Shown here: positions 31,101 to 43,100 of the stretch, one piece after another
Position numbering within the stretch: position 1 is the stretch's first letter
Layout of the letters: every line of letters starts with the position of its first letter
Source of the DNA: Caenorhabditis elegans
Lineage: Eukaryota; Nematoda; Chromadorea; Rhabditida; Rhabditidae
Assembly (NCBI RefSeq): GCF_000002985.6
Contig: NC_003282.8
Span: forward strand, 1,984,001 to 2,048,000
Direction of reading: 5' to 3'
DNA: 64,000 bases
Made by a program: the position numbers and the translations under genes
The notes under the pieces: generated by a model
Told to the model about the DNA's origin: nothing
Databases searched by the model: none
Seen by the model: the letters and a program-made list of their open reading frames with translations, nothing else

Positions 31101-34100
31101 CTTTTCCTCGTCCCTCGCGAGGAAAAAGTTGCAGTGTTTGGGTTTAAAATAGCTTTTTCTTCGAGATACTCTTCAAAAATATTTGAAAAAGAATTTTCAG
31201 GTTCAAAAATTTCCAATTTTTAATTCATTTTTCGCCGCGCGCGCTCACATTCAGTGTATACTTCGGTGGTGCTGGAAGTACAAAATTCTCGTCTTTTTCA
31301 TGAATTTCCTCCTGTTTATCATCATTCATGACGACCCAAATCTTGTTACTCGGCTTCGGAATCGACGAAACAACTGCATAGACATCCGAATTCATCAGAT
31401 ATCTGACGTGATGAATTGTTCGGCCAACTTCAATCTTTTTCACGGGATACGGCATTTCATAGTCGAAATCTGGATGCATTCGGGCGATACGGAGCTCTGA
31501 TTTGTGTTGAGTCATGTAGACAATACCGTGGAGCACGTTTTCATTGTTGAACGGAGTGAATGCTCTGAAAACAAAAAGGGAAATTTCCAATAATTCTTGA
31601 GGATTACTGTAGGTAGCACCAATTGTAGTATGCAAACACCGTATTTTACGCAATTTAAACGGTGGAATACCGAAATTTGAGACTTTGTCTTCTCTTTTTT
31701 TTAATTTCGAGACCTACAACATTGCGTAAAATCTGGTGTATTGGGTTTACTGTAGTCCGTGTTTGCGTACTTTCGGACCTACAGTAACCCTAATTTTTTG
31801 TAATACAGAGCCAGTGCTTTGAAATTCCTGAGCCGTTGGTGAAATAAGGCAAGAAATTCGAATTTAGTGCTTAAATGTGGAGTAACAAAATTTGAGACTT
31901 TGTCTTTTTAGACCAAAATTGGTCCAAAACTACCGAATTTCGTAATGAGACGTTCTGAAAATTTCTCAAAAAAAAAAGTTATGGCAGTTCAAAGTTTGGC
32001 AAAATAAGGCCCATTTTCAGCTAAAATCCAAAATTTTTCCAACTTCTCGGTGTTGCAACGTCTGGAACCTAACTTTTATTTATTCATCACTTTTTTAATA
32101 AATATTGTGGTCTTTGAGTGGGCGTTTATTCGTTGATTTAAGTACATTTATGGTCTTTGTGGCACAAAATGTAACCTTTATTTGTGCCCCACTGACAATA
32201 AATGTACTTAAAACAACGAATAAACGCCCACTCAAAGACCACAATATTTATTAAAAAGTGATGAATAAATAAAAGTTAGGTTCCAGACGTTGCAACACCA
32301 AGAAGTTGGAAAAAAATTGAATTTAGCTGAAAATGGACCTTTGTTTGCCAAACTTTGAACTGCCATAACTTTTTTGGAGAAAATTTCAGAACGTCTCATT
32401 ACGAAATTCGGTAGTTTTGGACCATTTTGGGTCTAAAAGCGAAGTCTCAAATTTTGGTACTCCACATTTAAGCACTAAATTCGAATTTCTTGCCTTATTT
32501 CACCAACGGCGGCTCAGGAATTTCAAAGCACTGGCTCTGAATTACAAAAAATTCGGGTTACTGTAGGTCCGAAAGTACGCAAACACGGACTACAGTAAAC
32601 CCAATACACCAGATTTTACGCAATGTTGAGGAATTCGAATTTTCACAGACGTTCTGAAATTTTTTGAATAAAAATCGGACTCCCCGTTAACTTCTATTCA
32701 CAAAACACAATTGGCGTAAAACCGGATGTTTTGGGTTACGGTAGTGTCAGTGTTTGCGTACTTTTGGAGCTACAGTAACCCGAATAGTTCAAATGTGAAG
32801 TTAGGGACTCAGAAAAGTGAGAAAAGTTGTAAAAATGATCGGAGAAATCATAGTTCAAAGTTAAAACGTGAGGGGAAATTATTGAATTAGTCAAAAATGG
32901 GCATTTCAAGCTTTAAACTCGTTTTCTGCAAGTTTTAACTACTAAATTCAAAATCTCCATCACATTTTGCACCTAAAAACTTGAATTTAGGAAGTCTAAA
33001 ACGATTTTTTTAACTTGTCGGGTTACTGTAGCTTTAAAAGTAAGGAAACACCGAATTCTACAAAATTTTGAGATAAAGCTCTGAAAATTGATGGTTTGGG
33101 GGTGAAAAATGGCGGGGAATTCGAATTTTTGTATGAAATTTTCTGGAAAAACTAATCGTCGAGGATCCTAAATTCGAATTTTTGAATTTTCGGGTTACTG
33201 TAGCTTCAAAAGTACGCCAACACCGAATTCTACGCAATTTTAAGATAAAGCTCTGAAAATTGATGGTTTGGGGGTGAAAAATGGCGAGGAATTCGAATTT
33301 TTGTTTGAAATTTTCTGAAAAAACTAATTCGAGGATCCTAAATTCGAATTTTTGAATTTTCGGGTTACTGTAGCTTCAAAAGTACGCGAGAACACCGAAT
33401 TCTACAAAATTTTGAGATAAAGCTCTGAAAATTGATGGTTTGGGGGTGAAAAATGGCGGGGAATTCGAATTTTTGTATGAAATTTTCTGGAAAAATCGAT
33501 TTTCGACTAAATCGAGTGTCCTAAATTCAAATTTTTGCATGAAAAAATCTGAAAATTCCAAAAAATTGCTCCGTACTTAATCGGTCCATCGACCGTCATC
33601 TGATGTGTCTGCATACCACCCCATGCACCATAGACAAGAAGTGTTGGTACAGCGCCCACAATCATCACACCATTGTTCACTGAGGAGACTCGTTCGAATG
33701 GATGAATCAGTGAAAAGCGTTTTCCATTATTGATTTTCATCTCGAACTGCAAGCAAAAAAATGAATAAATTGGAGGAATTTTTCGCTCAAAAATTTATTC
33801 AAAAAAAATTTCAAGAACTGGATTTTTTTCAGCCAATTTTCATTTTTTAAATAAAAAATCTATGAAAAAGTTTAATATTATTTTTTTTTAATACAAATTT
33901 TCGTTAAAATTTGAAAAATGCTTAAAAATTTGAATAATTTACTCATAAACTTTTTTTTTGAAAACTTAAAAAAAATTCCTAAAAATTTGAATATTTTATT
34001 CAAAAAGCCCAATTTTTCAAATTTGTGAGTTAATACAAATTTCTTAATAAAAATCTGAATTTTTCGAATTTTGTCCGAACAGGCAGAAATTCGAAAAATT

Positions 34101-37100
34101 TAGAGTTTTTCAAAAGTATCGAAGAAAAATTTGAAATTTTTTGAAAAAAAATCCGATTTTCCACGAATTTTTACGAAAAAAGAGAAATTTTTGCAGTAAT
34201 ATTGGAATTTTGCTCAAAATTGTCCAAAAATCAACATCTATCACTTTAAAAATTTTATTCAAAAAGTAAAATTTTTGGTTAAAATTTGAATAATTTACTC
34301 ATAAAACTCTTTTTTTTTCTGAAAAATCTTGAAAAATCTCTGAAAATTTTGAATATTTTATTCTAAAAGCCCAATTTTTCAAATTTGTGAGTTTCGCGGA
34401 GGTCTTTAACGAAAAACCGAACTTTTCGAATAAAATATTTAAATTTTCAGAGATTTTTCAAGATTTTTCAGAAAAAAAGAATTTTATGAGTAAATTATTC
34501 AAATTTTAACCAAAAATTTTACTTTTTGAATAAAATTTTTAAAGTGATAGATGTTGATTTTTGGACAATTTTGAGCAAAATTCCAATATTACTGCAAAAA
34601 TTTCTCTCTTTTTTCGTAAAAATTCGTTGAAAATCGGATTACTTTTGAAAAACTCTAAATTTTTCGAATTTCTGCCTGAAAATGTTTTAAAAAAAGTAGA
34701 ATTTTTTCAAATTTGGCTTGAAAAAATCGCCAAAATGCGAATTTTTCAATACTTTTTCGGACAAAATTCGAAAAATCCTCCAGATTTTTATTAAGAAATT
34801 TGCATTAAGCGCGCCGAGAGAGCTTCAATTTAAGTATAATCATGACTAGGTTCCGTAAATTTTGAAAATTTTTGGGTCTCGCCGCGACGAAAAGCTACAG
34901 TAACCTTCGCGGTGAGATCTGAAAATTGGCGAAAATTGACCAACAATTTGTGCTACCAATATATATTCAATTTTCCAGTCGAAAACCGAGAAAAAAGCTG
35001 CAAATTTTTTAGTAAATTTTTCAGTTTTTCTTTTTTCGGGGTCTCGCCACGAAAAGCTACAGTAACCTTCGCGCGGTGGGACCCAAAACTCATAAAACTT
35101 TTCGGAAAAATCATAACCTAGTCATGATTATACTTAAATTAAAGCTCTTGGCGGGCTGAGTTCAGATTTAGCTGAAAAATCGCCTATTTTTTCGGTTAAT
35201 TTCGGTTTTTCGTGCGAAAAATCGATGATTTTCCACCCCCTACCGGAGCCCGTTTTCCGTCGGAATTCAAATGAGACGATGTTCGGAGGCAAATAAAGTG
35301 TGGAAGCTTTCGGAAAGAAATTCCAAGGTGTCCAGGAATCGGATTTGAGCTCGAGAACATCTCATACAGGACTACTTGCTCGTCGACAATTGCCATCAGA
35401 ATCGGATGGGCCTGGTTGATTCCCATTCCTGAAAAAAAAAGCAATTTTAAGACGGAAAAATCGAATTTTTCCGCAAAAATTCAAATTTCCGCCTAAAATT
35501 TGTTATTTTCTCATTGGAGCGCACTTGAAGCCTACGGTCGCTGTGAAAAATTCAAATTTTTGAGTAAAAATTCACATTTTTGAGTAAAAATTCAGAAAAA
35601 TCGACTAAATTCCAGATTTCTGGCTTGAAAATCGTATAAAAACCAAATTTTTAAATAAAAATTCAAATTTTCGCCTAAAATTCGCTGTTTCTCATTAGAG
35701 CGCACTAGCGAACGGTCGGTGAAAAATTGAAATTTTAAAAAATTTGCAAAATTTGCAAGTTTTTCATGGATTTTTCCGGTTTTCTCGATTTTTCAGAATT
35801 TTTCACGGTTTTAAAGTCAAATTTTCCGCAAAAAATTCAGAAAAAAGGCTGAAATTCCATATTTCTCGCTTGAAAATCGTACAATAACCAATTTTCGAAG
35901 CAAAAATTCAAATTTTCTACGGTCGGTGTGAAAAATTCAAATTTTTTAGTAAAAAAAGGTTCTAGGTCAAAATTAGGCAAATTTTCTTGTTTTTACGCTG
36001 CAAAAAATCAATTTTTCCGCAAAAATTCAGGAAAAATCGCTTGAAAATGGCATAAAAACCTATTTTTTAAGTAAAAATTCAAATTTCCGCCCAAAATTCA
36101 CTGTTTTCTCCTTGGAGCGCACTTTTGTAGCATACGGTCGGTGTGAAAAATTCAAATGTAAAAAACAAATTTGCGAAATTTGCAAGTTTTTGATTTTCCC
36201 GGTTATTCGGAAAAAAAATTGACGAATTTTCTCGATTTATCATCAATTTTCGGCGGTTTTTCAGAATTTTTCACGGTTTTAAAGTAAATTTCTCCGCAAA
36301 AAATTAGAAAAAATGTTAAAATTTCAAATTTCTGGCTTGAAAATTGTAAAAAAAACTTAATTTTTAAACCAAAAATTTAAATTTCCGCCTAAAATTCGGT
36401 GTTTTCTTATTGGAGCGCACTTGAAGCAGTCGCTTGGTCGTGGTTAAAAATTCAAATTTTTGAGTGAAAATTCCAGATTTCTCGCTTGTAAAAACCGAAT
36501 TCTTTTGATGCAAAAATTCAAATTTCGGCTTAAAATCGTGTTGTTTTCTCATTAGAGCGCACTTACCGAAGCCTACGGTCGGTGTGAAAAATTTAAATTT
36601 TTGAGTGAAAATTCGGCGGTTGTTTCTTACGAGTTCGACGTAATTTTGCGGTGGTGGAGCGCAGTTGCAGCATACGGGAAACCGAAAATTTGAATTTTCG
36701 CTTTATTTTTTAGTTTTATCATTAGAGCGCATTTGTACTATGCGAAAAATTCAATGTGAAAAATTCAATTTTCAGCGCGCGGAATCGATTTTTCATGATT
36801 TTTCACGATTTTAAAATCAATTTTTCCCGTTTTCTCTCCAGTTTTCCGGCCGGCGTACTAACCAACAATCTGCGCCTCTAAAACGCGTTCGCACAACTGT
36901 TTCATTTCCGTATTCAGCTGTTCGGCTTCATCTGTAGGCACAGAGGCCTCTTTTGCCGCCTGCTGAGCCTTCGCCTTCCGCTCTTTTTCCTCTTCTTCAA
37001 CAGTTAAATCAACGAGAAGTTCTGGAACATTCGAGAAACGGCCAATTTGATAAACTACTTCCATTTCTGGTAGAGAATGAATTGAAAGACGGCCATTTTC

Positions 37101-40100
37101 GTGTGAAACAATCAGCCAATGGGAAATGCTCGCTGAAAATTGGGAAAAAAATAAAAAATTAGGGAATTTTCGGCGGGGAAAATTGGGCAAAAAACACACA
37201 AATTTTTCGAATTTCTGCCTGAAAATGTTTAAAAAAGTAGAGTTTTTTCAAATGTGGCTTGAAAAAATCGCCAAAATGTGTGAATTTTTCAATACTTTTT
37301 CGGACAAAATTCGAAAAATCCAGATTTTTATTAAGATTTGCATTAAGCGCGCCGAGAGCAGCTTCAATTTAAGTATAATCATGACTAGGTTCCGTAAATT
37401 TTAAAAATTTTTGGGTCTCGCCGCGAAAAAAAGCTACAGTAACCTTCGCGGTGAGTGACCTGAAAATTGGCGAACAAAACCAACAATTTGTGCTACCAAT
37501 ATTCAATTTTCCAGTCGAAAACCGAGAAAAAAGCTGCTGCAATTTTAGTAAATTTTTCAGTTTTTCTTTTTCGGGTCTCGCCACGAAAAGCTACAGTAAC
37601 CTTCGCGCGGTGGGACCCAAAATTCATAAATTGCACTTTTTGACTCAAAAAATAGGGATTTTTAGTGTAAATTCCTTTGGGGAAATTGCTTTAAAACACG
37701 CCTATGGGTCCACCGAATGACCGAATATTATGATAAAAAACTTTAAAAAAATTTTCTAGATTTTATATGATTTTTTTTGAAAATTGGAAAAATCACAGTT
37801 TTTTTCACCTAATTATTTTTCAATTTCCACCAATTGGATTTGTTCGGTGGAGCGCGCTTGCATTATTTTTATTAATTAATTTTATTTATTCTCGTTATTT
37901 TTCCGATTTTCTTCATTTTCTATGTTTTTTCCTCGGAAAATGGAAGAAATAAACAAGACAAATGCGAAATGTTTGTTAAAAAGTAATTGAAAATGCGCGT
38001 AAAACTGTAAAATGTACTAATTTCAGACTTGTTGTCGTCGTCGGAACTCAGAATATCACAGTTTTACGCATTTTCAATTACTTTTTAACAAACATTTTGC
38101 ATTTGTCTTGTTTATGTCTTTCATTTTCCGCGAGAAAAAAACATAGAAAATGAAGAAAATCAGTCAAATAACGAGAATAAATAAAATTAATTAATAAAAA
38201 TAATGCAAGCGCGGCGCTCCATCGATCGAACAAATCCAATTGGTGGAAATTGAAAAGTAATTAGGGGAAAACTGAAATTTTTTCAATTTTTAATCAAAAA
38301 TCATATAAAATTTAGGAAAAATTTTAAAAGTTTTTTATCATAATATTCGGTCATTCGGTGGACCCATAGGCGTGTTTTAAAGCAATTTCCCCAAAAAAAT
38401 TTAATTTTTTTTAGTACAAATCCCAATTTTGAGTCAAAAAGTGCAGTTTTGGGTGTTTTTTACCCAATTTTCCCCGAAAATTCCCTAAAAAATATCGATT
38501 TTTCACATTTTTCCGCTTAAAAACAGCCAAAAATTCGAATTTTTTTCTTTTTTTCCGGGTTGAAAACTCTCACAAAAAGTTCTCGTCGGATCAATTGCAT
38601 CGGATTGTTCACCACCACGACTTGATTGGATAGCATCGTGTCCCAAACGCTTTCGTTTTCGTGTATTCGACTGTTTTATCGTGGCTTCTCCGTCTGAAAT
38701 TTGAAAATTTTCGTGGAATTATTGGAAATTTGACCGAATTTTGCACAATAACTGATTCAAAAAAAAAATCCCCCGGAGAAACTTGGAAAAAAAAGTTTTT
38801 AAAAATAGCCTCAATTTGTGGAAATTTACGATATTTCTCATTAGAGCGTGGTTGCAGCGGTGGGAAAATTTGAATTTCCAGTCCATTTCTCAACTTTTTT
38901 GGGAGATTTTAAAGCAAATTTTTTCAACCCTTAAACCTTAAACCAGGAGTGTGCGGCAAATTTCAAAATTTGCCGCCGCACACTCCTGGTTTAAGGGTTG
39001 AAAAAATTTGCTTAAAAAAAAAAGAAAGAGAAAAAAAAGTTGAGAAATGGACTGGAAATTCGAAAATTTTCCCACCGCTGCAACCACGCTCTAATGAGAA
39101 ATATCGTAGATTTCCAGATTTCCAAATTAAAGTCACTTCCAAAATTTTCAAATTTTTCTTTAAATTTGAGCTAAAAATAAATTAAAATTCTGCAAAACAT
39201 TTCAACTCCAATTTTTCAATTTTCCTCAATTTTTGCATCGAATTTCAGTCACTTTTTCCAGCAGATATCGCCAAATTTTTAGAGCGAATTTTAGCGAATT
39301 TTCATATTTTTCATCTATTTTTCCAGGTTTTACACACTTTCAACAGGAAAATTCTGTTCCATAATAGTTTCGTCTTCATCTCCATACAGAAAATCATCGT
39401 CTTCTCCGTGCAGCAAAATCGCTTCCTCGTGCTGCTCTTTTTTCATCATCGCATTTTCGGCGGTCGAAACTTCTCCGTCTCCTCCACCGCCCCCGCCCAT
39501 GCTTTTCTCCGCCGCCGCAAATTTCATAATTTCCGAAGCATCAGCGTAAATCGAGATTGACGTGAGTTGTGTGAGATTCTGTGCGGTGGCGTGCCACGTG
39601 GCGAACGATGTTGCAGAGATATCGACTTCACGCAGCTGTACGTAGGGCTCCATGACGAGCTCGTAGAGCAAAAGCCGTCCATTTTGAGTGAGCAATGCCA
39701 CGTATGGATCAACAATTGATGCTTGAATTACTGGAAAATTCGAATCAATATGAACTTCTTGCATTTGTTGTCCATCGGTGACCAACGCGATGCATGTAGA
39801 GGTTACCTGAAGAAAAATCCGATTTTTTTGATTTTTTCGACGAAAAATTTGCGATTTTTAGAGTTTTCTAATGGATTTTTAAAATAAGAAAATTGGAATT
39901 TTAGGGGGCTTGCTTTCGCTGCAATTTTTGATATAATCAGAAAAATATTGGAATTTTAGACGAATTGAAAGGTGGTGTGGTCTAATTTTTTTATTTGCCT
40001 AAACAAAAAATTCACAATAAATTCCAATTTTTTAGAAAAAAATATCTGAAATTGTCTTTAATAAAAACTCGCTCAAAATTCCAATTTTCCACCCAAAAAA

Positions 40101-43100
40101 TGGCTGAAATTGACAAAAAATGCATGTTTTCCAAAAATCCAGCGAAAATCTCTAAAATTTAAAATTTTCAGTAAAATTTTTTTCAAAGTAAAAATCCGAA
40201 ATTGCCGCCGAGAAAAAACTGAAAAATTCACCTAAAATTTAAAATTTTCAGTTATGAATATCTGAAACTATCTAAAAAGCACTTTTGTGAAAACCATTAA
40301 AATTTCCAATTTTTCATCAAAAAATGACTGATATTGCCCAAAAAACACTTAAAGGTTGTGTAGTAGAATTTTTTTAATTGCCTTTTTAGACTTAAAATTG
40401 TCTGAAAACACCGAATTTTATGATGAAACTTTTTGAAAACTTTTCAAAAAAAAGTTATGACGGCTCAAAAAATGGTCTAAAAATAGTTAAAATCGGAAAT
40501 TTGACCAACTTTTTAATGTCGCAGCGGCTGGAAACAATTTTTTTTGAAATCACCGTCAAATTTTGAGTATACAAGTTGATTTAATTTCGTTTTAAACTTG
40601 ATTAAGGTATTTAAAAGTCGATGGACGGCGAGTTTTGGTTCAAAAAAGTTAATAATCTCGCCGCCATCGCTTTTAAATACCTTAATCAAGCTTAAAACGC
40701 AATTAAATCAATTCGTATACTCAAAATTTGACAGTGATTTCAAAAAAAAGTGTTTCCAGCCGCTGCGACATTGAAAAGTTGGTCAAATTTCCGATTTTAA
40801 CTAATTTTATGCCATTTTTGAGCCGTCATAACTTTTTTTTTGAAACGTTTTCAAGAAGTTTCATCATAAAATTCGGTGTTTTCAGACAATTTTGAGTCTA
40901 ATAAAGCAATCAAAAAAATTCTACTACACAACCTTTAAGTGTTTTTTGGGCAATATCAGTCATTTTTTGATGAAAAATTGAAATTTTAATGATTTTCACA
41001 AAAGAAACGTGATTTTTAGATAGTTTCAGATATTCATAACTGAAAATTTTGAATTTTAGGTGAATTTTTCAGTTTTTTCTTGGCGGCAATTTCGGATTTT
41101 TACTAAAAAATTTTTTTTTTTTAATTTAAAAAAACATGCATTTTTCGACAATTTCAGAATTTTTTACTGAAAAAATTGGAATTTTAGTGTTTTTTTTGTC
41201 AATTTCAGCCATTTTTTGGTGGAAAATTGGAATTTTGAGCGAGTTTTTATTAAAGACAATTTCAGATATTTTTTTCTAAAAAATTGGAATTTATTGTGAA
41301 TTTTTTTACCGAAAAATCAGATTTATAAGTGAATTCTGAAGTTTTTTTTTTCACAATTTCTGCTATTTTTTCTGATAAATCAGATTTATTTTTTCGTGTT
41401 TTTCCCTTTTTTTTTCTACTGAAAAACTTCATATTCCAATTTTTACACTAAAAATTGTCAAAAAATTGTCAAAAATTTGAATTTTCGGGGGGTTAAAAAC
41501 TTTCAAAATTAAATTTAAAATAAATTTTTTTTTTCATCGGAATTATTGAAAAAAAAGTCTTTTTTTTCAGATTTTCACAGAAAAAAAAAATTTTTCCGAT
41601 ATTTTCAGCTGCTGCTCCAAGAGAGGAGTACCTGAACAGCTAGTGCTCCTTGGGAGAGCTCTCCAGCCGCCACAGTAGGCTCTCCAGTGACAAAAAGTTG
41701 CTCTTCCAACTCGACAAGCTCCTCGCCGAGCTCCAAAATCAACGTGGATCGAACTCTCGACACAATCAGATATTTATGAGATTCATTTTCTTTTCGCCCA
41801 ACAGCCCAAAGTTGCTCGGCTCCTTCCAAAAGTGAGCTCGTAATGATTTCCGGTCGAAGGGATCTCTGATGAACACATAGGGCTCCGTTTTTTCCGTGGC
41901 CGCTCGCAGTTACCTGAAAAATTCAAAAATTTAGGCAAAATTGTGAAAATTTTGTCGATTTTTAAAAAAAAATTTCAAAAAAGACTGCCCAATTTTTTGA
42001 AAGTTTTTATTGAATTTCAGAGATTTTGAGGAATTCTCACATTTTCAAAAAATTTTCAAAGCTTTTAAGCTGGTTTTCATCAGTTTTTACTCATTTTTCT
42101 CGATTTTCAAGTTACTGCAAAATTCGATCAATTTTTCGGTTTTTTGTTGCGTATTTTCAAAAATTTCGGGTCCCGCCGCGAAAAAACTACAGTAACCTGA
42201 GCTATGAAAATTGAGTTTATTGTCACTTTTCTTGGAAGTAAGTCGAAAATTTCCGGTTTTGCAACTGTTTTAGAGGTTTTTTCAAAATTTTCTCATTTTT
42301 GTCGATTTTTTTTTGTTGATTGTTACGATGTTCCTACCATAAAACTACTCATGGAAGGTAAAATTGGCTGAAATTTCGTTTTTCAGTGGCAAAATTAATT
42401 TTCTTGAATTCAGCTCGCCGAGAGCTTTAAAATAAGTATAATCATGACTAGGTTCTGGTGATTTTGGGTCCCGCCACGAAAACTACAGTAACCTTCGTTC
42501 GTGGTGGGACCCAAAATTTCAAAAAAATAACGGAACCTAGTCATGATTACACTTATTTTAAAGCTCTCGGTGAGTGGCGATTTCAAAAAAGAATATAACA
42601 ATTCCTGAATTCGGAAATTTCATGCAAATTTTGGATCTCGGCGCGAAAATTTCAAAATTTTAAAAACAAGTAAATGTACGATATATATATAGATGAAATC
42701 AGCACGCCGAGAGCTTCAAAATAAGTATAATCATGACTAGATTCCGTTAGATTTGAAATTTTGGGTCCCACCGCGAAGGTTACTGTAGCTTCGTGGCGGG
42801 ACCCAAAATTTCAAATCTAACGGAATCTAGTCATGATTATACTTATTTTGAAGCTCTCGGCAAGCTGAATTCGAAATTCATAGAGAAAATATGTTTTCTG
42901 AAAATCAAAAATTTAAAAAAAAACGGGTGAAAATTACCAAAAATCACGTTTTAAGACAATTTTCAGTCAACTTTCACCTTTTTAAAACAAAATTCGCCAG
43001 TTTTAACAACTTTTCTCCGCTTTTCAAACATTTTTTCTCGATTTTTAGTCAATTTTCAGTGTACTTTTGGCCAATTTTTTGTTGGATTTTTTGGATTTTA

